From Euglena gracilis (taxonomy: Eukaryota > Euglenida > Euglenophyceae > Euglenales), in contig CP154956.1 in assembly GCA_039621445.1 (NCBI GenBank), positions 93,312,648 to 93,376,647 of the forward strand: a DNA stretch of 64,000 nt. The letters are read 5' to 3'. The translations under genes were made by a program, and so were the position numbers. Below the pieces are notes generated by a model. It did not search any database. It saw nothing but the letters and a program-made list of their open reading frames with translations, and was not told the origin of the DNA. Shown in pieces: positions 11,879-22,624 of the stretch (the first letter of the stretch is position 1; every line of letters begins with the position of its first letter).

Positions 11879-11999
11879 CGCTTGGCCCGCAGCAGGAGGT
11901 CCTCCCCCGTCTGCTGCAGCAGCTCCCAGCGCAGCACGTAGTGGAGCTGCTTCAGCTGGGCGGGGGCCAGCCCGAGGTGGCGGTACACGTACCGCAGGC
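11879..11999 (-). CDS. Gene A exon 11
   Basis: Two bases, 39 codons, two bases, between CCCCCAG and GTGTGT. The peptide reads LRYVYRHLGLAPAQLKQL followed by RWELLQQTGEDLLLRAKR, a helical hairpin. From memory the R-Y-x-x-R-x-x-G-L-x-x-x-Q-x-K-Q-L spacing recurs in large DUF3638-type protist proteins; this was not checked. Confidence 0.75.
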
Positions 12000-12487
12000 C
12001 TGGGGGCGGGGCCGCGGGAATCACACCACCACCCGGGTTGCATAGGCCGGCCTTGGTGGGAGTCGACCGCCACCTCCCCATAGAATTTCCAATATTCCTT
12101 TTCACCTGTGCACGTTGCGGTATTGACTGACCCAATCACGATGGACCTTCAAAAATAACAACGTAAATAGCAACAAAAAGATCAACACCCAATAAATTGC
12201 TTCCGAACCCCCTTCCCCCCGGGGCGTGTTGCGCGAGCCACTTGGCACGAAATGACTCAAAATGCGTGCATTTTGACCCCTTTTTCCCATTGGGTGGTTT
12301 CAGAGCCCAAAAATCCAGATATTCACTCCGAAAAAAAAACGGGAAAAAAACAATTTGGTCCCCGTGGAGGAGAGGGTCCCCCCCCCCCCACCCACCCTCC
12401 CCCCAGGGGATCTTCTGAGTTAAAAAGAAGCCTCGTGTGAACGCCGTTGGGCAGCAGGGGGAGAGTAGGAGGCGCCCCACCCCACAC

Positions 12488-12588
12488 CTTCCAGCAGGGA
12501 GCGGGTGCTGCTGGAGGAGGACCGGCTGGGGCTGCGCCAGTCCGCGCGGGGGTCCCCCTCCGTGTCGAGCAGGGCCTGGCTGAGGAGC
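12488..12588 (-). CDS. Gene A exon 10
   Basis: One base, 33 codons, one base, between CCGCCAG and [23 protein letters not shown] is followed by a Ser/Arg-rich linker ([12 protein letters not shown]). It joins exon A9 in phase across a 6.6-kb intron that carries the satellite array. Confidence 0.7.
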
Positions 12589-12667
12589 CTGGCGGGGCGG
12601 GGCCGCGATGAGGGGGAAACCCCGGGGGGTGTGGGGGCCACCATGGCACCCGCACCCGGAAACACTC

Positions 12668-12692
12668 TGCCTGTGTGCTTGCGTGTGTGTGC

Positions 12693-12730
<38 letters not shown>

Positions 12731-12850
12731 ATGTGTGCGTGTTCCTGTGCGTGCATGCGTGTGTGTGTGTGTGTGTGCGTGTGTGTGCGTGTGTGCGTGT
12801 TCCTGTGCGTGCATGCGTGTGTGTGTGCGTGCGTGCGTGCGCGTGCGTGC
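12668..12850. repeat. (TG)n/(TGCG)n tract
   Basis: Compound TG repeat with GCATGCGTG interruptions. CA-rich on the gene A sense strand, just upstream of the A10 acceptor. Confidence 0.95.
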
Positions 12851-13544
12851 GGGAAAATTTTGACCGGGAAATCGGAAAAATCGGAAGGCGGGGTTCCTGT
12901 GCAAGTCCTGCCGCCGGGCCGTATGGGAAGGTCTGGTGGGGGGTCGATCCCCCACCTCACAGGGGTGGTCGGACCCCCTCACCACCACTGACAGCATTCC
13001 CCGTCCTGTGGCATCTGTTTGTGCAAACCAGTGACAGTGGAGTTGAGGGAAATCGCTTCTGCATCGCCGTTTCTGTCAACTCCGCACGCAGAGCAGTTGA
13101 ATGCCATCGACATCACTTTGTCATTTTTTATTGTGACGGGAATCCTACGTTTGGGCGATTTCCATTATTTGAGTGCGCCATGAACCTCCACGATTCTGGT
13201 TCAGTCCTGTTTAGGGACAGCAGACATGGGGGGGATCATCAGTTTGAGGTGACTGAAGGCCTTGGTGACCCGTTAAAAGAATCGGAGGTTCAGGTGCAAT
13301 CAAGCAAGCAAGGAAAGAAAGAAAGAACTAATCCAAGCAAATAATAAGATGGAATTATTGCGTGAACAGGGTTCGCCGGTCTGCTGCAGGGGAAAATTAC
13401 ACTCCACGGCAATATGGGGGGGGGTAGGAACCATCACCGCCGGTCGCTGGAAGGCCTAGGTGGGTGAACCGGGGCGCGTTTCCTACCAGGTTTTGAATAG
13501 TGCTGAGCTCTTTATAAGCGCGCCCCCACCCCTTCATTGACCCC

Positions 13545-13745
13545 GGCCCGGCCGGCCAGCGGCCCGGCGGCCCAGCGGCCCAGCTGGCGGCCCGGCGGCC
13601 CAGCGGCCCGGCTGGCGGCCCGGCGGGCCGGCGGCCCGGCGGCGGCCGGCGGCCCGGCTGGCGGCCCGGCTGGCCTGGCTGGCGGCCCGGCGGCCCGGCG
13701 GCATGGCGGCCCGGCTGGCGGCCCGGCGGCCCGGCCGGCCCGGCC
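13545..13745. repeat. GGCCCGGCGG tandem block
   Basis: About twenty irregular GGCCCGGC(G/T)GGC units. Low complexity, so the open frames are artefacts. A similar short block occurs near 48905-48935 and 49390-49430 beside the inverted relative. Confidence 0.8.
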
Positions 13746-13756
13746 TGGGCATGGGA

Positions 13757-16700
13757 GGGGGTTGAAAAACGCTCATTTTCGAGTTTTTTTCGACTTTTTT
13801 GACCCGGTTTTGACCCAAAGTCAATGGGTCGGCGGCCCAAAACGGGGCGCTGGCGGGTCGAAAAACGCTCGTTTTCGGCTCGAAAAACAGTTTTTCGAGG
13901 TCCGGTAGGCAAAAAAACATCGTTTTGGGCAAAAAAAATTTTCGATTTTTTCGACTTTTTTGACTCGGTTTTGACCCAAAGTCAATGGGTTGGCGGCCCA
14001 AAACGGGGCGCTTGCTGTTCGAAAAACGCTCGGTGTCGGCTCGAAAAAAAGATTTTTCCGGGTCCGGGAGGCCAAAAAAACATCGTTTTGGGCAAAAAAA
14101 AAATTTTCGATTTTTTTCGACTTTTTTGACCCGGTTTTGGTCCGAAGTCAATGGGTTGGCGGCCCAAAACGGGGCGCTGGCGGGTCGAAAAACGCTCATT
14201 TTCGGCTCGAAAACAGTTTTTCCGGGTCCGGGAGGCCAAAAAACATCGTTTTGGGCAAAAAAAAATTTTTCTATTTTTTTTCGACTTTTTTGACCCGGTT
14301 TTGGCCCGAAGTCAACGGGTTGGCGGCCCAAAACGGGGCGCTGGCGGGTCGAAAAACGCTCGTTTTCGGCTCGAAAACAGTTTTTCCGGGTCCGGGAGGC
14401 CAAAAAACATCGTTTTGGGCAAAAAAATTTTTTCGATTTTTTTCGACTTTTTTGACCCGGTTTTGACCCAAAGTCAATGGGTCGGCGGCCCAAAACGGGG
14501 CGCCGGCGGGTCGAAAAACGCTCGTTTTCGGCTCGAAAACAGTTTTTCCGGGTCCGGGAGGCCAAAAACATCGTTTCGGGCAAAAAAAATTTTTTTCGAT
14601 TTTTTTCGACTTTTTTGACCCGGTTTTGACCCAAAGTCAATGGGTCGGCGGCCCAAAACGGGGCGCCGGCGGGTCGAAAAAAGCTCGTTTTCGGCTCGAA
14701 AACAGTTTTTCCGGGTCCGGGAGGCCAAAAAACATCGTTTCGGGCGAAAAAATTTTTTCGATTTTTTTCGACTTTTTTGACCCGGTTTTGACCCAAAGTC
14801 AATGGGTCGGCGGCCCAAAACGGGGCGCCGGCGGGTCGAAAAACGCTCGTTTTCGGCTCGAAAACAGTTTTTCCGGGTCCGGGAGGCCAAAAAACATCGT
14901 TTCGGGCGAAAAAAATTTTTTCGATTTTTTTCGACTTTTTTGACCCGGTTTTGACCCAAAGTCAATGGGTCGGCGGCCCAAAACGGGGCGCCGGCGGGTC
15001 GAAAAACGCTCGTTTTCGGCTCGAAAACAGTTTTTCCGGGTCCGGGAGGCCAAAAAACATCGTTTCGGGCAAAAAAAATTTTTTCGATTTTTTTCGACTT
15101 TTTTGACCCGGTTTTGACCCAAAGTCAATGGGTCGGCGGCCCAAAACGGGGCGCCGGCGGGTCGAAAAACGCTCGTTTTCGGCTCGAAAACAGTTTTTCC
15201 GGGTCCGGGAGGCCAAAAAACATCGTTTCGGGCGAAAAAATTTTTTCGATTTTTTTCGACTTTTTTGACCCGGTTTTGACCCAAAGTCAATGGGTCGGCG
15301 GCCCAAAACGGGGCGCCGGCGGGTCGAAAAACGCTCGTTTTCGGCTCGAAAACAGTTTTTCCGGGTCCGGGAGGCCAAAAAAAACATCGTTTCGGACAAA
15401 AAAAAAAATCGATTTTTTTCGACTTTTTTGACCCGGTTTTGACCCAAAGTCAATGGGTCGGCGGCCCAAAACGGGGCGCCGGCGGGTCGAAAAACGCTCG
15501 TTTTCGGCTCGAAAACAGTTTTTCGGGTCCGGGAGGCCAAAAAAACATCGTTTTGGGCGGAAAAAAATTTTTTTCGATTTTTTTCGACTTTTTCGACCCG
15601 GTTTTGACCCAAAGTCAATGGGTCGGCGGCCCAAAACGGGGCCCCGGCGGGTCGAAAAACGCTCGTTTTCGGCTCGAAAACAGTTTTTCCGGGTCCGGGA
15701 GGCCAAAAAACATCGTTTCGGGCAAAAAAAAAAATTTTTTCGATTTTTTTCTACTTTTTTGAGGCGGTTTTGACCCAAATTTAATGGGTCGGCGGACCAG
15801 AAAAGGGACGCCGGCGGGTCGAAAAACGCTCGTTTTCGGCTCGAAAACAGTTTTTCCGGGTCCGGGAGGCCAAAAAACATCGTTTCGGGCGAAAAAAATT
15901 TTTTCGATTTTTTTCGACTTTTTTGACCCGGTTTTGACCCAAAGTCAATGGGTCGGCGGCCCAAAACGGGGCGCCGGCGGGTCGAAAAACGCTCGTTTTC
16001 AGTTTTTTCCGGGTCCGGGAGGCCAAAAAACATCGTTTCGGGCGAAAAAAATTTTTTCGATTTTTTTCGACTTTTTTGACCCGGTTTTGACCCAAAGTCA
16101 ATGGGTCGGCGGCCCAAAACGGGGCGCCGGCGGGTCGAAAAACGCTCGTTTTCGGCTCGAAAACAGTTTTTCCGGGTCCGGGAGGCCAAAAAACATCGTT
16201 TCGGGCGAAAAAAATTTTTTTCGATTTTTTTCGACTTTTTTGACCCGGTTTTGACCCAAAGTCAATGGGTCGGCGGCCCAAAACGGGGCGCCGGCGGGTC
16301 GAAAAACGCTCGTTTTCGGCTCGAAAACAGTTTTTCCGGGTCCGGGAGGCCCAAAAACATCGTTTCGGGCAAAAAAAATTTTTTCGATTTTTTTCGACTT
16401 TTTTGACCCGGTTTTGACCCAAAGTCAATGGGTCGGCGGCCCAGAACGGGGCGCCGGCGGGTCGAAAAACGCTCGTTTTCGGCTCGAAAACAGTTTTTCC
16501 GGGTCCGGGAGGCCAAAAAACATCGTTTCGGGCGAAAAAAATTTTTTCGATTTTTTTCGACTTTTTTGACCCGGTTTTGACCCAAAGTCAATGGGTCGGC
16601 GGCCCAAAACGGGGCGCCGGCGGGTCGAAAAACGCTCGTTTTCGGCTCGAAAACAGTTTTTCCGGGTCCGGGAGGCCAAAAAACATCGTTTCGGGCGAAA

Positions 16701-17545
16701 AAAATTTTTTCGATTTTTTTCGACTTTTTTGACCCGGTTTTGACCCAAAGTCAATGGGTCGGCGGCCCAGAACGGGGCGCCGGCGGGTCGAAAAACGCTC
16801 GTTTTCGGCTCGAAAACAGTTTTTCCGGGTCCGGGAGGCCAAAAAACATCGTTTCGGGCGAAAAAAATTTTTTCGATTTTTTTCGACTTTTTTGACCCGG
16901 TTTTGACCCAAAGTCAATGGGTCGGCGGCCCAAAACGGGGCGCCGGCGGGTCGAAAAACGCTCGTTTTCGGCTCGAAAACAGTTTTTCCGGGTCCGGGAG
17001 GCCAAAAAACATCGTTTCGGGCAAAAAATTTTTTTTCGATTTTTTTCGACTTTTTTGACCCGGTTTTGACCCAAAGTCAATGGGTCGGCGGCCCAAAACG
17101 GGGCCGGCGGGTCGAAAAACGCTCGTTTTCGGCTCGAAAACAGTTTTTCCGGGTCCGGGAGGCCAAAAAACATCGTTTCGGGCGAAAAAAATTTTTTCGA
17201 TTTTTTTCGACTTTTTTGACCCGGTTTTGACCCAAAGTCAATGGGTCGGCGGCCCAAAACGGGGCGCCGGCGGGTCGAAAAACGCTCGTTTTCGGCTCGA
17301 AAACAGTTTTTCCGGGTCCGGGAGGCCAAAAAACATCGTTTTGGGCAAAAATTTTTTTTTCGATTTTTTTCGACTTTTTTGACCCGGTTTTGACCCAAAG
17401 TCAATGGGTCGGCGGCCCAAAACGGGGCGCCGGCGGGTCGAAAAACGCTCGTTTTCGGCTCGAAAACAGTTTTTCCGGGTCCGGGAGGCCAAAAAACATC
17501 GTTTCGGGCAAAAAAAATTTTTTCGATTTTTTTCGACTTTTTGGC
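13757..17545. repeat. 163-bp tandem satellite, about 23 units
   Basis: Each unit contains GGCCCAAAACGGGGCGC, GGTCGAAAAACGCTCG, TTTTCCGGGTCCGGGAGGCC, AACATCGTTT and a T-rich CGATTTTTTTCGAC block ending CCCAAAGTCAATGGGT. Spacing is mostly 162-165 bp. One unit near 15950-16100 lacks about 11 bp. Units at the left edge (13760-14480) are more diverged than those from 14640 on. The many open frames are periodic artefacts: 163 is not a multiple of three, so frames rotate from unit to unit. Confidence 0.95.
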
Positions 17546-18056
17546 CGAAAATGGCCAAGTCGAACAGAGGGAAAAGTGTACAAAACGGCCGTCTGCGCCG
17601 AAAACGGCCGTATCTCGGGCTAGGCGGGGAGTTGCGGGGAAATCAAAATACCGGTAGATAGGGCGTTCCAAGGGCTTCAAATTAGGTCTCCGGACATTTC
17701 CTTTGGTTTGGCTTCATTTTGGAGATATTTTGAAAATTGACATTTTTTGGCCGTCCAAAGGGGGGGGGGGCTTATTCAGGGGGGGTTGGCGAATCCTACC
17801 CAGTTTGGACCCCTTCGCGCGTGAATAACTCGGGCCTGGCGGGGAGTTGGGGGTCAAACCCAGGTGATTCGGAAACTAGGAATCCAGTCGCTCGTGACTG
17901 AAAAAAAAAATTTCGGGAACGGGGCCGGGATCATGGTGATAATCCGCCGGTTCCCGAGGTGGCCCCGAGGGGGGGGGGAGGGGGGGGGGTTCGGGGGGGG
18001 TTTTCCCCCAGGGGTAAGCTTCGCTCTTACCCATAAAGGGATAAGAGCTCAGCGAC

Positions 18057-18480
18057 CCCCCCCCCTATGTCCAATGACCGGTAACCTCTGTCCTCTGACC
18101 GGGGGGGGGGTGGTCGTTGGACATAGGGTAGTGACCAAAAAGGTGTCCTCTGACCGGGGGGGGGGGGTGGTCGTTGGACATGGGGTCAAAAGAAAGTTGG
18201 TGGGTACCCGGGTCCCTACCCACCCAAAAATGCCCAAATTTCCCCTTCTGGCGCTTTGCGCCGAAAATTTTGGGCAATTTTGACAATTTTTTGTCCAAAA
18301 AGTGTCAAAAATGGCATTTTGGCCAAATTTTTGCCAATTTTTGGGCAAATTTTTTCGTCCCGGCGCTTCACGCCGGGACCAAGAATTTGGTCAAACCTCC
18401 GAAAAGGTGTCCTCTGACCGGGGGGGTAGTCATTGGACATAGGGGGGTCGTTGGACATAGGGGGGGGGGGTAAGGGAAAT
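18057..18480. repeat. GTGTCCTCTGACCGGGG / GTCGTTGGACATAGGG repeats
   Basis: Three or more copies of a module joining CCTCTGACCG, a G run, and GGTCGTTGGACATAGG, flanked by GGCGCTTTGCGCC and GGCGCTTCACGCC hairpins. The same modules follow the right-end sequence at 60290-60490, so they probably belong to the same composite family. Confidence 0.65.
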
Positions 18481-18672
18481 AACGGGGACCGGCCGTTTTC
18501 GGGGGGGGGGGGTTCCTGGGTTCCTGGGTTCCTTGGGGGCAAAAATCGACGTTTCTAAATATCGGAACCATGGGGAATCAAAAGAAACACCAGTGGGTAA
18601 AAATGCAATGGAGGGACCCTCAAACCAATACATAACCTCTAACCGGAGAAAACCCAAGGGGCTGGCGGCTGT

Positions 18673-18755
18673 TCGTCGTCGTCGTCGTCGTCGTCATCCT
18701 CATCATCATCATCATCATGCTCATTATCATCATGCTCATCATCATTGGTACCATC
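18673..18755. repeat. (CGT)n/(CAT)n microsatellite
   Basis: GTCGTCGTC passing into ATCATCATC. Intron A9-A10. Confidence 0.9.
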
Positions 18756-18777
18756 ATGAAATTTTATTAAAACTCAT

Positions 18778-19125
18778 AAACCCCCCGAGGTTTATAAGAT
18801 CCGGTTTGGTTGGTCGGCCGAAGGGGGGGTTTATCGGTGGGGGTATAGGTCCCGGAATTGTTGGTGAAAATACGACCCCCAAAATGACCCTGAAACCCCA
18901 CCAAAATTGGCCATTTTCGGCAAATTTGGTCAAAAATGGGATTCTTATGACGGTCTCAAAAAATTGCCAAAAAATCAGTTTTGGGGTGGTTTGCAGCCGA
19001 AAAAATTGTCCCCGACAGCTTTAATTTTTCTTCCCCAGGGGGGGGGTTTATAAGTCCCGGTTGGTTGGTCGGCCCGAGGGGGGGGGGGGTTATAAGTGGG
19101 GGGTTATAAGTGGGGGGTGGGGTTT
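18778..19125. repeat. Element with TTATAAGT-plus-G-run ends
   Basis: AAACCCCCCGAGGTTTATAAG near 18776 faces GGGGGGTTTATAAGTCCCGG and GGGGTTATAAGTGGGG near 19040-19110, giving inverted ends. GGTTGGTTGGTCGGCC occurs in both arms. Non-coding. Confidence 0.55.
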
Positions 19126-19155
19126 ATTTGGCTGTGGTCGCGCGGTGCGCTCCAG

Positions 19156-19159
<4 letters not shown>

Positions 19160-19193
<34 letters not shown>

Positions 19194-19217
19194 CACAACA
19201 CAACACAACACACACAC
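19160..19217. repeat. (CA)n/(CAACA)n tract beginning at a splice donor
   Basis: On the sense strand GTGTGTGTGTTGTG begins directly at the donor of exon A9. Confidence 0.95.
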
Positions 19218-19293
19218 CGGGTGGAGCCCGGGTGGCTGGCGGGGGCCTCCGCCAGCCACGGCAGCAACACGTCATACAGCACCCCCGCCAGGG
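19218..19293 (-). CDS. Gene A exon 9
   Basis: Two bases, 24 codons, two bases, between GTGCCAAG and GTGTGTG. The peptide is LAGVLYDVLLPWLAEAPASH and a short Gly-Ser-Thr tail. It joins A8 in phase. The LY-x-x-LLP-(F/W)-L word is one I associate with the large protist protein family mentioned for gene A. Confidence 0.75.
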
Positions 19294-19879
19294 CTTGGCA
19301 CCCCCCTCCTGGGGGCCGGGGCCCTGGCCCCGCCATCCTTTGGAATGCCCTGACTGACGGCTCTCCACCTTGGTATGTGATGATCGACCAGGCTGTTTTT
19401 TTTTTTGTTAAACCTGGGGGAGGGGTTAAAGACCTCCGGGGGGCGGGGGGCTCGGAAGGACCGATTGTTCAGGGCTTTTTGGGGCATTCTGTTTTCATTT
19501 ATCCAATTTTTTTCGGCCCGTTGGGCGGCCATGCTGTGCACCGATTCAGCAATTAATTGAGCTTAAAACGAAATCCTTTGCTTTACACTTTCTCATTATT
19601 AGAGATGCTTCTTATGCAAATGCATTTGCGTGTTAGGCGGGTCATGATTTTTTGAAATTTTCATATTATCTCAAATGGTTCAGTGATTAACAAATTGATG
19701 GTGTATTCACACCAGAGGGATCCTTTCGCCCAATAAAAAAAATTTCCAAAAAACCTGCTTCGATTTTTTGGGGTTCCCCTTTTGAAGCTTTCCAACACAC
19801 ATGCGCACACAATGCACAAACACACACGTCCACTCATTCCATACACAAATAGAAACACAGAACGCGAAAAGACTGTGAC

Positions 19880-20068
19880 AAAGTCTGGCCTCCACGCGGT
19901 TGTACTCCGACATCAGGTTGGGGTCGTTGGGCTTCATCCACTGGGACAGCAGGAGGGCCCAGAAGCCCTTGTCCGCCATGCGCTCCGCGGGAACGTCCTC
20001 GATGCGGAGGGCGGTGCGGTACCGCAGCTTTGGGGGCAGACCCCGGCCCAGAAACGTATGGCCCGGGT
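19880..20068 (-). CDS. Gene A exon 8
   Basis: Two bases, 62 codons, one base, between CCGACGCAG and GTCACA. Key words are KLRYRTALRIEDVPAER, then MADKGFWALLLSQWM, then KPNDPNLMSEYNRVEA. Strong codon bias and only one open frame. An earlier donor (CGC before GTGGAG) is possible but would break the phase with A9. Confidence 0.8.
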
Positions 20069-20614
20069 CTGCGTCGGCGGGAGGAGCCATTCCGTGGATG
20101 GTGGCGGTGGTAGGTGATGGGTGGTGGTGGTGGTGGGCTGCTCTTCTGCCCCTTGCGGGGTCAACCCATGATTGCCCCCCCCACTCCCCCCCAGGGCTGT
20201 ACGGCAGGCCTGGTGGTGGGGTGGTGGGGGAGGGGGTGGTGGATCCCCCCCCAAACCAGGAAGGCTGTGGAGGGTCAACCACCCACCATCAAAGCACTGC
20301 AACTTGAACACCTTTTTGTCAATACAAATTTGTCCTCATTTTGCTTCAATCTCACTAATTTCCCGCAAGCCCCCAACCCACCTCGGGGGGGGGGCTCGGA
20401 GCAACCGATTTTTTGGCTTTTGGGGGCCAATTCTCTGCATTGTGGGGTCTTTGATTTTCCTGCGGTCCGATGCCTTCCACGCAGACACCACCCAAGCTGC
20501 AGCGTCCTTGGGCTGGGACCACATAGGCGATCACGTCGATTTGTGAGGTACAGAGGATAGCCCGGCTGGCTTGTCTCTTCTGGAGGACTGGCCTGGTTGG
20601 GGCAGAGTTGGCAC

Positions 20615-20679
20615 TTGTCGTCGGCCGGGAGGGGTGGTACTCGAGGCCGCTGCCACTGTTGCACGTCACGAACGCGAAC
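20615..20679 (-). CDS. Gene A exon 7 (65 nt micro-exon)
   Basis: One base, 21 codons, one base, between GCTTTGCCAG and GTGCCA. The peptide is FAFVTCNSGSGLEYHP plus five residues. It fills exactly the phase gap between A6 (ends phase 2) and A8 (starts with two bases), which is strong evidence that it is real. Confidence 0.8.
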
Positions 20680-20824
20680 CTGGCAAAGCACGCATAGCAG
20701 AAGTGCATGGTTCAAAATGGGTGCACAGGGGAATAGGATTTCATCGCATGGGGACAACTGCAGAGTTGTCGACACCTCTAAGTGACAACTCTGGGCGCAA
20801 CCCGTGGCTACATGTGGAGACATT

Positions 20825-20888
20825 CACACAAGCACACACGCGCTCGCATAAACACACACACACACACGCACACACACACACAACACAC

Positions 20889-20959
<71 letters not shown>

Positions 20960-20990
20960 CACACACTTACACACACAACACACACACACA
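20825..20990. repeat. (CA)n tract in A6-A7 intron
   Basis: Compound CA repeat, TG-rich in sense orientation, in the intron between A6 and A7. Confidence 0.95.
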
Positions 20991-21077
20991 CTGGCACAAA
21001 CCATCGAACTCATTTATAAAAACAGGCACCATGAAAACCAACACGCACAACAACAAACCAACGGACCAAACACATAC

Positions 21078-21208
21078 TTTGTCGCCGACACCCGCTCGAT
21101 GATGTGCAACACGGTGCCTGCCTGCGCCATGCCGAGCCAGCCCCCGGGGGCCAGCAGCACCCGCCCCACGTCGAGCGCCGCTACCCGGGCCGTCCACTCC
21201 TCCACCAC
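21078..21208 (-). CDS. Gene A exon 6
   Basis: Forty-three codons plus two bases, acceptor GATCCAACAG, donor GTATGT. The peptide begins VVEEWTARVAALDVGR and contains LLAPGGWLGMAQAG and VLHIIERVS. The Pro-Gly-Gly-Trp motif followed by a G-x-x-x-H-x-I-x-R strand suggests a papain-fold-like or otherwise conserved core, but I cannot name it. Confidence 0.8.
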
Positions 21209-21301
21209 CTGTTGGATCCCCGGCAGGACCCCGCCACGACCCCACCCCAGGGCAGTTGGCTTCAGACAGGTGGGCGAGTCGGGAAGGGAGGCCAATTTCC
21301 T

Positions 21302-21669
21302 GCAGGGCGGTCCTTAAACGAATAAAACAAAAAAAAAACAGCACAACACAACACAAAGCAAAACAAACAAAACAAAATAAAAAACTCTGCTGTCCCAGCG
21401 CGTTTGAAGGAAAATCCACCAGAAAAATGTCAAAAAAAATGGCCGTACTTTGGTAAAAACAGAATTTATTTCGGGAGAAAAAGTTATTCCCAGCATCCTT
21501 GGACCATCTCCAAACCAACTCATTAAAAAAACATGAAAAATCCTTTGAATATTTATTTTTGAATCCCGGTTCGTTCCTTGGACGGACCTGGGACAAAAAC
21601 AGGTGGTTATCAAGGGGCAGTCATTAACAAAAAAAAGGAGAAAATCCTGTCACCTGGACCGCCCTGCTT
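21302..21669. mobile_element. MITE-like element with GCAGGGCGGTCC terminal inverted repeats
   Basis: GCAGGGCGGTCC at the left and GGACCGCCCTGC at the right are a perfect 12-bp inverted pair about 367 bp apart. The interior has no coding capacity. Related copies: 3396-3716, 39608-40626 (nested), 55500-55800, 56480-56660 (partial), 57090-57195 (partial), 59150-59400 (partial). No clear target-site duplication is visible. It lies about 90 nt upstream of the A6 acceptor. Confidence 0.75.
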
Positions 21670-21966
21670 GATCGGGAAGGACGGGAGATGGCCCCCCCAA
21701 ATGACAATAATTCCTGGCTGGTGTGTCATATTTTAGAGTTGTTTATTTTTTTTTGCGACAGCCATCGCCCGTCCTGCCTTTTCTAGGCCCGGCCTTGCCA
21801 ACCTGAACTCACGGGGAGCTCAACTCCTCTGCGCTGGCTAGCCCTGGCCGAAGCCAACCTCCTGGGGCAGAGGGGGGATAACTTCAACTTTCCAGCTGAT
21901 AGCCCACAGCCTATCGGATATGACAACTTCCCGAGGCGGGGGAGAAGGGTGAGTCTTTCCCTCAAG

Positions 21967-22063
21967 CTTTTCGCCGCAAACTTTTCGCCGCAAACTTTTC
22001 GCCGCAAACTTTTCGCCGCGAACTTTTCGCCCGAACGTTTCGACCCCCCCCCCCCCCCCCCCC
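21967..22063. repeat. 14-bp tandem repeat plus C20 run
   Basis: About five copies of CTTTTCGCCGCAAA, the last diverged, then a run of 20 C. The block starts 45 nt inside the intron that follows exon A5. Confidence 0.9.
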
Positions 22064-22107
22064 GACAATTTCCCACACAGCGGGGCCCTGCCCTCGTCGG
22101 GCTTCAC

Positions 22108-22260
22108 AGCCTGGGCGGCCGCCTCCGTGAAGTCCAGGCACGCCTTCAGCAGCCGCTGGCCCTCTGCCAGGGTCTGGTAGTCGGGGAGGGCGAAGGTGGA
22201 GAGCAGCCGGTGGGGCGCCGCCGGGGGGCGGCGGGACGGCGGGACACCCTCCAGCCAGCC
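22108..22260 (-). CDS. Gene A exon 5
   Basis: Fifty-one codons, phase 0 to 0, between GGGGGGAG and GTGAAG. It begins GWLEGVPPSRRPP and continues with HRLLSTFALPDYQTL, then a helix ending FTEAAAQA that would run smoothly into VVEEW of A6. A later donor (before GTGTGG) would break the phase. Confidence 0.7.
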
Positions 22261-22317
22261 CTCCCCCCATGACGGCCATGGTGGGCTGTTAATGTGTAAA
22301 CATAAAATAAAACAATA

Positions 22318-22414
22318 AATTCATAAATAATAAAAATAAATAAATAAATAAATAAATACATAAAAAATAAGAAATAAAGAAATAAAGAAAATAAATAAAT
22401 AAATAATAAAGAAA

Positions 22415-22473
<59 letters not shown>

Positions 22474-22490
22474 ACAAATAAACAAATGAA
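22318..22490. repeat. (TAAA)n microsatellite
   Basis: About 40 TAAA/AAAT tetramers with AAAG interruptions. Intron A4-A5. Confidence 0.95.
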
Positions 22491-22624
22491 ATAATATGTA
22501 TTCTTATTTTACAGAATATAATATTAAAATTTATAATTATATTGCATTAAAATATTTATGTCATAATATTTAATATTGAGCATTTAAACATGCTCCCGCA
22601 ATCTCAGTACATTTTTTTTTTTGC

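Larger units (their letters stand above)
13489..18056. mobile_element. Composite element with 163-bp satellite core (copy 1, 4.57 kb)
   Basis: Left end GGTTTTGAATAGTGCTGAGC, right end GGATAAGAGCTCAGCGACC. The two ends share an inverted GCTGAGCTCTT word. In order: left end, a GGCCCGGCGG-rich block (13545-13745), about 23 units of 163 bp, a 300-bp unique segment, then a right-end region with a GGGTAAG...CTTACCC hairpin. A shorter copy with the same order lies inverted at 49459-50295, which defines the unit as mobile or duplicated. It encodes no recognisable protein. It lies in the intron between exons A9 and A10. Confidence 0.7.

Noticed and set aside
13757-17545. CRISPR-like regular repeats
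   Set aside because: There are no unique spacers; the 163-bp units are contiguous and the genome is eukaryotic.
13534-17680. Many 100-420 aa open frames on both strands
   Set aside because: They are translations of the 163-bp tandem unit. The same peptide recurs in rotating frames, and there are no splice signals or gene-like codon bias.
22146-22477. Ile/Phe/Tyr-rich frame suggesting membrane helices
   Set aside because: Translation of the (TAAA)n tract running into a shadow frame of exon A5.
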